Assembly: GCF_000003815.2 (NCBI RefSeq)
Contig: NC_049991.1
Span: 8,054,976 to 8,118,975, forward strand
DNA: 64,000 nt
Direction of reading: 5' to 3'
From: Branchiostoma floridae
Taxonomy: Eukaryota; Chordata; Leptocardii; Amphioxiformes; Branchiostomatidae
This document shows positions 58,001 through 64,000 of this stretch, piece by piece; position 1 is the stretch's first letter, and the number at the start of each line of letters is the position of its first letter. The notes under the pieces were generated by a model that was not told the DNA's origin, searched no databases, and saw only the letters and a program-made list of their open reading frames with translations. A program made the translations under genes and the position numbers.

Positions 58001-61000
58001 TATGTATATCCCAAATTTAAAAGCCACAAGCACTAACAACTGTATATATAAGAACCATGACCTAAGCATATAAATTGAGTAGCTGCAGATATGTATATAG
58101 CTAGAGCTCCCTTGGGGACTATATAGTTAATTATGAAACTTAACAACTCTGTATGTAAGCATGATTGAGGCAAATTATCGATTGTGGCTAAATAAAATGG
58201 GGCAGCAGTTTATGTTTGGCGGCACTGTAAGATCAGAAAAGAAAAAGACTTGACATAGACAAAGTGTACATGTACTGTGCACATTTAAAAGTTAATAAGA
58301 TGTGTAAAATCTCCAAATCTGTCACATACATGTATTGTGAAGATGACAGCAAAAATGGTACCCAAAAAGTTTGTGACACTTTGGGTACTTTGTCTGAATG
58401 TCTTTTTGAAAGCAGCACGCACAAGTGATATGTTAAGTGTGGAAGGATTCTATTACACTGAAGGTCATTGTATTCACCACCTTTATTCAGAACTGAGCAG
58501 GCAGACAAATAGCATATTTTCAAGAAATGACTGACGAGGTAGCTCGCAAAGGCTGGAAGGTGCATGAAATGCATTGCCAAGCAATCCAAGTACCATGTAG
58601 AAGGATGGTTCTCTTTCAATCACTCAGCTAAATCAATACTCCCGTCTGTGTAAAATCCTGGAGGCCTTGGCACCCCCTGTCACAAAGTGATAGGCTGTTC
58701 CTAAACAGGTAGGGTTGGTGTCAAACAGGCGAGATGGATCAGTGCCCAGGGTAAAATTTGCCAGTCCATGTCTGATGTGAGGGAGACATTGGAGATATTT
58801 ACACCAGAGGGGTGATTGGGGGTTAGGGGGATGTCTGGGGTGTAATGAATATATGGATTGTGGCAAAGTTTACTTCTGTTCTGGTGAATAAGTCATTTCA
58901 GCAATTGAGGGGCTCCCAGGGTTGTGACTGATATCTGTATGCTGCTGAGGTAATGAAAACCATTTGGACTACATTGTTAAAGAGACGATGAATGTGTATA
59001 ATTATGGAGGTCTTGACGTTTCCTTTTTCCTAACCAAGATAAGGCATGCGTATGGAATGGCAATCAGAAGTTGAAAAGGAAGTCAAGAGTTTATAGCCAA
59101 GGGTCTATAGCTTAGATAGATAATACATGATAGATATGGATACAAAAAAATCTTACCAAGTTGAACATATTACGATGTTAGTATGCAGTACCTAAATGGT
59201 TACTGTACGATTCATGATTCTTGAAGTTCTTTCAAAATACTGTAAATACATTTAAGTTCGCGGGGATTTAATTTCGCGGTAGCGGGAAAATGGACTTTTC
59301 GTGGTGGTTTTAATTTCACGGTAGCACCATGCACTGTAGTCTCTTACTGTTATGGAAAAATGTTCGCGGTGGTTTTAAATTCGCGGTGAAGCTGCCGCCG
59401 CAAAAACCGCGAACATTAATCCACCACGAACATTTCTGCATTTACAGTATCTTCTGTTTTTGTACGTACATTGTATAAAAAGATTATGTAGTGCAAGAAT
59501 TCTCTTTTGCACTACATATACATTTATTTTGCATTGTTAAACCAATCTTTTAGTTTCTGCTAATAGTCCAGTTCATGGTTCGAAGATGAATTTTGCTGTC
59601 TTAGACTGTATCATACAACTGCACCTGCTCAGTATAAACCATGTATTGGCTTATCACCATCCCTGTGTTACCCATGACAGGTGGCCCAGAGACAGGGAGA
59701 CCCCACCCGATCACTTCTACTTCACCGACTACGAGCGCCACAATGCGGAGATCGCTGCGTACCACCTGGACAGGATCCTGGACTTCCGCAGGTGCCCGCC
59801 CGTATCCGGGCGCTGGTTCAACGTCACCAGTGAGATCAGGCAGAAGTCAGAGGATGAAAAACTTCTCAAGACGTTCTTCGTTTCACCAGGTAAGACCTTA
59901 CTACTTTACAGGTGATACCACCGGATTTCTTAATTAAGAGCAATACCGTCTTATTACCAGAAACCTTTCATAGCCATTTTGTCGATGTTCATTTTGCATA
60001 ATGATTTTTTATTGTGAGTGCTGTGTAGTAAGTACATGTTTTTGTTGGCCTGTATATACATTGCAATGATTTTAATGACAAGTGGTTTTGTACTATAGAA
60101 TTTTTTACACATTACTGTAAAACTTGAAACATTTTTGGCTGCCAGTTTCATTTTAACAGTTTTCCACTGACTCTTACACGGCAAATTTAGGACACTGCAA
60201 AATGGCACTTTTCATATACAAATGTACAATGTATATTCTGTACTGTACTACAGAATTGTTTCTACCACAAACTCGAAACATGATAATAAAAAGGCCTTTT
60301 TTCCCCATTCTAGTTCTACGATAGAATTAACTCTCATGGGATAATAGAAATGTTTGAGGTTTCCGTGAGTGCTACGCTATATATGTAGGTTACAGCTTTT
60401 GAACTAACAAATTGCATTGACATGTTTTGAAAAAGATGTAAATGATAATGTAACATCTGTGTTGATAATGATATGAACCATTTTGTACTTCCCAGTCGGT
60501 AATGTGTGCTTCTTCGGTGACTGCTCATACTACTGCAACACGGAGCACATGATCTGTGCCATCAAGGACCATCACATGTTGGAGGGGTCGGTGGCTGCCT
60601 ACCTCCCACGCTGGCAGGAGGCTCCCAGGAAGACATGGAAACACCCGTGGAAGAGATCCTACTCTAGAGTCAGGAAGGCTGAGTCAGTGCTGTTTCTTCT
60701 TTGCACACATTGTTACAGTACATAATGTCAATGGTTTCTGTGTATTACCTGTACAAGTCAGGGTTGGGCAAGTTTTCTAAAATTCACTTGTACTATCAGG
60801 CAAGCACATAAAAAATTTACTAGCCGGAAACAATTTTTCGCTTGCCCGAAATTTAAATAACTTTTTTCTTTGTATTTTCACTTTCAACGATGGAATTTTA
60901 TTATTATTGGCTCTTTTTTTGTTGACCAATGTTTTATGCTATGACTGTGACATGTACATGTATATCAAAATCTCACTCATTGAAAATCTCACTATCGGGC

Positions 61001-63210
61001 CAGTGGGGTAGGACATGCACCTGCCCAATATCACTTGCCCGGGACACTAGGGCTAATGGACTTGTCCAACCCTGACAATTCATGATATATTAACAGACTG
61101 AGTGTGCATGTGCATGACTTTCGTACATGATCAGGTGGCGTCTACATTTTGGTTGAGTAAAAGTAAATCTCTCTCCATACTATTATATATGAACTAAATA
61201 ATATGTCTGGTTTCTAGTACACATGTACATTCAGAAGTGTGCAACAATAAAAGAGTCAAAATTGAAGTTTGAAATTGTGAAGACTTCTCATTTGAAACCC
61301 TCCCTTTCCACAGTTGGGAGGTGACAGACGGGGAAGCGTTTTGCCGACAGGTCCGGAGCACTCCGCCGTACGACAAAGGACGACGCTTTGGTGACCTGCT
61401 AGACCTGACTGTATATGACTTCCTCATGGGTATGTTTTGATACACGCATTAGATGCATGAAGTTTTCTGTCCCAGCTGAGTGACAGTCAAATCTGGTCTC
61501 CCCATTCATGGGATTGAGGAAAAGTGGTTTGTAAGGGGGAGTGATTGCTCCAGACAAATATTAGTTGTTTGTTTATTTGGTTGGTTAGTGGGGAAAAATT
61601 GTGTGTACACAAGATACACCTTATTGGTAATTCTATATTGGTCATAATGTAGTTGTGTTGCCATCATATGTGGCCTTTGCGTATGTGCTAAAAATTGCTA
61701 AAAAAAATGCATCTATTTTTTTAATGCCAAAATTCCCACTTGTTTCACTTGAACTTTTGACATTACAAGTATGTGATTCACTGATTTTTCCTTGTGTATG
61801 GAGCAATTTTGTTCATTGAATGGGAATTGAGTCCCTGGTATTAAATGTCATGTATGCACTAATAATGTTATTGGTTGACTGTAAAATGATGGTCTAAATT
61901 AAACTACATTGTAAATAATGATCATCTCCTGTACATTTGTAGGTAACATGGACAGGCATCACTATGAAACATTCAAAGCATTTGGGAACAATTCTGCTCC
62001 TATTCACTTGGACCAAGGAAGAGCGTGAGTTGATTTTTATCCTTACATCTTTCAACACTTTATAACATAGTAACTACAATACACAGTACACTTTAAGTAA
62101 CAAAGTTTTGACAATGTGCAATGATAAAATTGACGTCAGTGCAAATTTGTGCCTTTTTTTCGTAGTAGGCTAAGCCATCTAATGACCCTCATGATTATTA
62201 TGATAGGCACACCAAATCTACATAAAGATGACTGTATGTATAACATATATGTTGAGATGGTTCTATGAAAGCTTGTTGTAACTTAGCATCTTTGACATTG
62301 TCCTAATGAAATATTTCATAGAATCTGATGAAAACTCTTGGTCTTCTATTTTCTTCTGTATCATTCTGCACATCTGCAGCCTAACACATCTCTTAAGTTT
62401 GAACACTTTTTTCTGTTTCCCCACAGATTTGGCCGCACCACACATGACGAAATATCTATTCTAGTTCCAATTTACAGCTGTTGTAGGTGGGTGGATTTGA
62501 ACTTTTATTTTGCTAGATGTATTTAGTTTTGTGCTGTCTTTATTCCTTCCATGACTGCTGTCAATTTATCATCTCATTGTAGTAACTGAAGGGTAAGTAA
62601 AGTGTTTTTGTATTACTTTACTGGTAATCCATGAAATGTTCAAACTTATGGAATTAGACCCACACTGAAGTGGAAGCTTGAGAAAAGCTTTCAAATTGTA
62701 GCTGTCATTTTTTATTAGTCACACAACCTTGGAAGGGTCACAAGGTCACCTGACATAAGGGTGTTGGTTGCCATGGTTGCAGTTTAAGGATGGGGAGCGG
62801 GATCTAATGTGTTACAAATGTCTTAGATGGTTCCCTGGGTTTAAGAGTCCTGAATCATTTAATCAATGACAATGTTCCCATTAAACACAAATAAAACTTT
62901 TCTTTTGCCAATACCTCAAGTCAAAGCCCTTTGTATCCCCACCTTGAGTCCGTTGTAATGCTCCAATGTGTGTTCCCTTAGTATACGTAAATCCACGTGG
63001 TTGCGACTCCAGCTCCTAGCCAAGGAGGATTACCGCCTTAGCGACGTGATGCGAGAATCCATGCGGACAGACCCCATCGCGCCCATCCTCACAGAACCAC
63101 ACCTTCTCGCTTTAGACCGGCGTGTGGGCATCATTCTGGACACTGTTGCCAAGTGTATCCAGAAGAAAGGGGCAGAAAATGTGCTCTTAGAAGATCTAAA
63201 AGACACGTAA
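36502..63210 (+). CDS. fam20c: FAM20 (A/C-type) secretory-pathway kinase
   Basis: FAM20C phosphorylates secreted proteins on S-x-E sites in the Golgi. Eleven exons join in phase to 613 residues: 36502-37067, 46298-46393, 46579-46659, 47036-47172, 57891-57969, 59681-59889, 60496-60682, 61314-61429, 61943-62024, 62427-62486 and 62982-63210. The N-terminus is a type II signal anchor ([20 protein letters not shown]), followed by a low-complexity stem. The kinase core begins at about residue 300: GGTQLKLFM and LFKPW (nucleotide-binding Lys region), [40 protein letters not shown] (catalytic Asp) and HLDQGRAFG (metal-binding Asp). The Glu in DYERHNAE, which is Gln in the FAM20A pseudokinase, is kept, so an active kinase is expected. 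The FAM20A-like C-terminus ([20 protein letters not shown]) suggests a gene from before the FAM20A/FAM20C split. FAM20B fits less well (its motif is IGNADRHHYE). Exons 2 and 3 are the least certain. Confidence 0.9.
37405..37620 (+). repeat. GT-rich microsatellite region
   Basis: Runs of TG units at about 37409-37440 and 37586-37616, with interrupted TGTG between. A similar GT run is at 45467-45491. Confidence 0.8.
39174..39338 (+). repeat. Dispersed repeat, copy 2
   Basis: Partner of 34276-34385; see there. Confidence 0.6.
39665..39878 (-). mobile_element. 5S rRNA-derived SINE
   Basis: Read on the - strand, 39878-39761 (118 nt) aligns to 5S rRNA over its whole length: GCTACGGCC start, CCCGATC, GATCTCGGAAGTTAAGCA (A box region) and GTGCTTGGATGGGGGACC (C box region), ending GCTGTAGCC. 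A tail follows directly (CCGGGAGGGACGTAAAACGG, GGTCCCGTGCTCGAGGAGG, CCACGTTAAAC). Changes at conserved 5S positions, the attached tail and the single occurrence in an intron mark it as a SINE3-type element and not a working 5S gene. Confidence 0.8.
40014..40215. mobile_element. Short inverted-repeat element with GTAATTCGTAG-type repeats
   Basis: The ends GAGGGTCTGCATG and CATGCAGACCCTC are perfect 13-bp inverted repeats, flanked by ATTACC on both sides (40008-40013 and 40216-40221). The interior repeats GCGTAAT and ACGTAATTCGTAG motifs about six times. Confidence 0.7.
40222..40703. mobile_element. hAT-like non-autonomous element
   Basis: The left end CAGTGTTCGAAATACAGCC and the right end, inverted, CAGTGCTCGAAATACCAAC are typical hAT-like termini. 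No clear 8-bp duplication is visible, probably because the previous element abuts the left end. Confidence 0.55.
41821..42216. mobile_element. Inverted-repeat element of 396 bp
   Basis: The left end TAAGGCCTAGGAAAAAAAAT and the inverted right end TTAGGCCTAGGAAAAAAAAT match with two or three differences over about 36 bp; further inside, GGGTCGGTAGG and its inverse follow. No frame is present. Confidence 0.7.
42705..42790 (+). repeat. Fragment related to the hAT-like element at 56688
   Basis: GGTCCAGAAAAAAAGGACCTG, AAAAAAATCAGTGTGGACCGG and CAGTTTGAAACTGAACA match the interior of 56688-56978 in order. The ends are missing. Confidence 0.6.
43932..44096 (+). pseudogene. Unrecognised 54-codon frame with 3' UTR, split by a TTAA element
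   Basis: [29 protein letters not shown] and [15 protein letters not shown] look like real protein by composition. The frame is bounded by a TGA at 43929 and a TAA at 44094. A TTAA-flanked element sits at the stop codon; beyond it (44764-44920) the sequence resembles a 3' UTR with AATAAA (44904) and an A-rich end. It may be a processed pseudogene fragment or a terminal exon. The family is not recognised. Confidence 0.35.
44097..44759. mobile_element. TTAA-flanked inverted-repeat element
   Basis: The left end CGGTGCACACCCCAGTTT and the inverted right end CGGTGCACACACCAATTCT are flanked by TTAA (44093-44096 and 44760-44763). This fits a piggyBac- or Kolobok-type non-autonomous element of 663 bp. 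No transposase is present. Confidence 0.75.
46298..46393 (+). CDS. fam20c: fam20 exon 2 (candidate)
   Basis: The acceptor is CACCAAAACAG. The exon encodes [20 protein letters not shown] and then [10 protein letters not shown]; its donor is TAT|GTAGTG. Both ends are phase 2 and its 96 bases keep the frame, so it could be optional. The donor is weak. Confidence 0.5.
46579..46659 (+). CDS. fam20c: fam20 exon 3 (candidate)
   Basis: The acceptor is CTTCATTACAG and the donor AG|GTATTT. The exon encodes [20 protein letters not shown] and then PAPTYK, a His/Lys-rich stem segment. It is 81 bases, phase 2 at both ends, and may be alternatively spliced. Confidence 0.6.
47036..47172 (+). CDS. fam20c: fam20 exon 4
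   Basis: The acceptor is CTCTTCCATAG and the donor GTATGT. The exon encodes [17 protein letters not shown] and [20 protein letters not shown], the region before the kinase core. Confidence 0.85.
47447..48115 (+). repeat. Minisatellite with a 205-bp higher-order unit
   Basis: Seven monomers begin with TTGACCCTGACTCTACAAAG at 47447, 47541, 47646, 47746, 47851, 47951 and 48056. After the first, spacing alternates 105 and 100 bp because every second unit carries an extra TCATACAGGTTG-type end. A diverged copy begins near 48694. Confidence 0.85.
48134..48918 (+). repeat. Local duplication around the minisatellite end
   Basis: 48134-48262 (GGAATGTGCCGGCTCCCC to AGCAGCTTTTCAGCATCTC) recurs at 48777-48915 with few differences, and the minisatellite flank at about 47365-47480 recurs at 48612-48740. 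A MITE lies between the copies. Confidence 0.75.
48280..48607. mobile_element. Inverted-repeat element, family CAGGGTTGGACAAGT, copy 1
   Basis: The left end AGGGTTTGACAAGTTTTCTAG and the inverted right end AGGGTTCGACAAGTCCACTAG resemble the copy at 60759-61074, which also shares AATTCACTTG and CACTTGCC motifs inside. No frame is present. Confidence 0.7.
49786..50125. other. Assembly gap (340 N)
   Basis: A run of 340 N. Frames drawn across it are meaningless. Confidence 1.
52440..52540. repeat. Remnant of the CAGGGTTGGACAAGT element family
   Basis: ACTTGCCCAATAAGACAAGC and AACTTGTTAAACCCT resemble the right end of the element at 60759-61074. Confidence 0.4.
54490..55200 (+). repeat. Degenerate tandem repeat, unit about 140-165 bp
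   Basis: AAATTTGTTCTTCC, CTCTGGCAATCTCTCTC, CCAATGATAAGATCAATC and GACATGTCACCAATAGCC recur in the same order about five times, starting near 54499, 54636, 54782, 54934 and 55100. A related part lies at 55685-55790. Confidence 0.75.
56017..56240. other. Assembly gap (224 N)
   Basis: A run of 224 N. Confidence 1.
56688..56978. mobile_element. hAT-like MITE of 291 bp
   Basis: The left end AGGGGTGGGTACCGG and the inverted right end TTGGGGTGGGTACCGG are flanked by TTCATGACT (56679-56687 and 56979-56987); 8 or 9 bp of duplication fits hAT. The interior is rich in GGACC/GGTCC motifs. A fragment lies at 42705-42790. Confidence 0.8.
57145..57501. mobile_element. hAT-like MITE with GGTGCACC repeats
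   Basis: The ends CAGGGCTCGAAATTCA and, inverted, CAGGGCTCGAAATACTG are typical of hAT-type MITEs; CCATT flanks both ends. GGGTGCACC or its inverse occurs many times near both ends. Confidence 0.7.
57891..57969 (+). CDS. fam20c: fam20 exon 5
   Basis: The acceptor is GTTTGTACAG and the donor GTAAAT. The exon encodes [20 protein letters not shown] then LFKPW: the glycine-rich and Lys strands of the FAM20 nucleotide pocket. Confidence 0.93.
57970..59680 (+). other. fam20 intron 5
   Basis: AT-rich intron; apart from the TA-flanked MITE at 59240-59447, nothing is recognised. Confidence 0.5.
59240..59447. mobile_element. TA-flanked MITE, CTGTAAAT ends, TTCGCGGT repeats
   Basis: It starts CTGTAAATACA and ends TGCATTTACAG with TA on each side (59238-59239 and 59448-59449). 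The interior repeats TTCGCGGT and its inverse ACCGCGAA at least five times. This fits a Tc1/mariner-type MITE of 208 bp. Confidence 0.75.
59681..59889 (+). CDS. fam20c: fam20 exon 6
   Basis: The acceptor is CCATGACAG and the donor GTAAGA. The exon encodes [20 protein letters not shown] then [17 protein letters not shown], the most conserved strip of FAM20 kinases, including the Glu expected in active members. Confidence 0.95.
60496..60682 (+). CDS. fam20c: fam20 exon 7
   Basis: The acceptor is TTCCCAG and the donor GTCAGT. The exon encodes [17 protein letters not shown] then [10 protein letters not shown] and [13 protein letters not shown]; the Cys residues form the conserved FAM20 disulfides. 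Confidence 0.95.
60759..61074. mobile_element. Inverted-repeat element, family CAGGGTTGGACAAGT, copy 2
   Basis: The left end CAGGGTTGGGCAAGTTTTCT and the inverted right end CAGGGTTGGACAAGTCCAT define the family. It lies inside the fam20 intron between exons 7 and 8. No clear 8-bp duplication is seen. Confidence 0.7.
61314..61429 (+). CDS. fam20c: fam20 exon 8
   Basis: The acceptor is CTTTCCACAG and the donor GTATGT. The exon encodes [20 protein letters not shown] and then [11 protein letters not shown]. Confidence 0.93.
61943..62024 (+). CDS. fam20c: fam20 exon 9
   Basis: The acceptor is ATTTGTAG and the donor GTGAGT. The exon encodes [17 protein letters not shown] (catalytic Asp) and IHLDQGR (metal-binding Asp). 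Confidence 0.95.
62427..62486 (+). CDS. fam20c: fam20 exon 10
   Basis: The acceptor is TTCCCCACAG and the donor GTGGGT. The exon encodes [19 protein letters not shown]. It exits in phase 2. Confidence 0.92.
62982..63210 (+). CDS. fam20c: fam20 exon 11, terminal
   Basis: The acceptor is GTTCCCTTAG. The exon encodes [20 protein letters not shown], then DVMRES and [14 protein letters not shown], ending LEDLKDT and TAA at 63208-63210. These strips match the FAM20A/C C-terminus. Confidence 0.95.
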
Positions 63211-63858
63211 CTTTTTTAATGCAATAATACCAATCGGTGATGTTGAAATTCATTCTTTGGAAAAGGCTTCCAGATCATCTTTTAAATCATTCAGTTGGCA
63301 GACGAGCTGTAAATTTGAAGTCCTATATAATTCTATAGTTGATTACTGCGCAACGACGTGAGGGTATTATTGTCTTTTAATAATCTGTACAGAGATATTT
63401 GTATAAAGAGATTATCAGATATATATTATACTAATTAGATAAGACATAATTATTATGTTAACTCAGCACAAAAAATTAAAATATTAACTTTCAAATTGGT
63501 AGATCATATTTCAGTTGTTTCTGCATCAATGTCATTGTATTATATGTCAATCAAAAGCTTAATTTCCTTTCCTATGGTAGCTGACTTCTTATGATTCTAA
63601 ATTCATGAAACGAGCACCAAGCCTGCTTACATGAGTGGGTCACACACACAAATTGCAGAAATTTCCCTGCTTGTGTTTATGACTGTATCATCCTGTTGGT
63701 ATACATGTGGACGTGGGTGTCAACCATTCAATGAATTTTTTTTTTTTTCACATCTTTTTTGGTATACAGAACATCCAAGTTTTTTTTTTTAGCACATTTA
63801 CCATTTTTTATATGGTATCAAAAGCCATTCTGCTAGATTACACGACTTGTCCACACAG
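63211..63858 (+). other. fam20 3' flank
   Basis: AT-rich sequence, probably beginning with the 3' UTR. No AATAAA is evident close to the stop codon. Two T runs lie near 63737 and 63780. Confidence 0.4.
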
Positions 63859-63934
63859 AGTAAGGTTCATTGCAGACTACATTTTGTACCTTCAGGATGC
63901 AGGAGTACAGTCTCAGGAGTACAGGATGGAATAG
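63859..63934 (+). CDS. Candidate extra terminal exon near the window end
   Basis: After an acceptor (TTGTCCACACAG) one base is followed by VRFIADYILYLQDAGVQSQE then YRME and TAG. The entry phase would accept exon 10 of fam20, so an alternative fam20 end is possible; equally it may be chance or the end of another gene. It is not recognised. Confidence 0.25.
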
Positions 63935-64000
63935 CCTTCCAAAAGCCTATAGCTACTTGTAGCACCCAATTGAACACATCTTGGGGCAAATTGTGTGCTT

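Noticed and set aside
36502-63210. FAM20A pseudokinase or FAM20B xylosylkinase identity
   Set aside because: The kinase Glu in DYERHNAE is present, unlike in FAM20A. The [10 protein letters not shown] and C-terminal strips differ from FAM20B.

Overview
The window is animal nuclear DNA, most likely from an amphioxus (Branchiostoma) or a close relative. The evidence is intron-rich genes with canonical GT-AG splice sites, a tubulin cofactor D gene and a FAM20-type secreted kinase gene of deuterostome character, an LRR receptor, and a very dense and varied set of transposons (YR retrotransposon, several LINE clades, tRNA- and 5S-derived SINEs, TA-, TTAA- and hAT-like non-autonomous DNA elements). 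The species call is inference; no species-diagnostic marker is present.

Layout. (1) 1-5143: the 3' part of an Ngaro-like tyrosine-recombinase retrotransposon. Its gag-like and RT/RNase H frames are split by one in-frame UGA in the UGA-CUAG readthrough context. It ends in split direct repeats and lies in a tbcd intron. (2) 5449-18352: the last exons of tbcd (beta-tubulin folding cofactor D), + strand. The 7.2-kb intron between the fifth and sixth exons seen holds a LINE that is itself split by a 2555-bp TA-flanked DNA transposon. A TTAA-flanked element with five CRE palindromes sits in the next intron. The sixth exon lacks a normal splice donor, and a diverged copy of it lies downstream at 20372. 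(3) 22382-25747: a - strand gene for a single-pass LRR receptor whose cytoplasmic tail is a tandem array of tyrosine motifs (five LMYAGV and four YEDI). An in-frame TGA cuts off a further repeat. (4) 25760-36500: intergenic repeats, including a CR1-like LINE split by an RTE-like LINE, two inverted copies of a hairpin repeat, two tRNA-type SINEs and a LINE 3' end. (5) 36502-63210: a fam20 (A/C-type) secretory-pathway kinase gene, + strand. Eleven phase-consistent coding exons give 613 residues. Its introns carry a 5S-derived SINE, several MITEs, a 205-bp higher-order minisatellite and two assembly gaps.

The host genes are not obviously related in function: tbcd acts in cytosolic tubulin folding, the LRR receptor at the cell surface, and fam20 in the Golgi. 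The strongest candidates for something undescribed are the repetitive phosphotyrosine tail of the LRR receptor with its in-frame stop, the readthrough-coupled gag/RT of the Ngaro-like element, the CAAGAA-rich TA transposon, and the pair of SINEs with different RNA heads but a similar tail.
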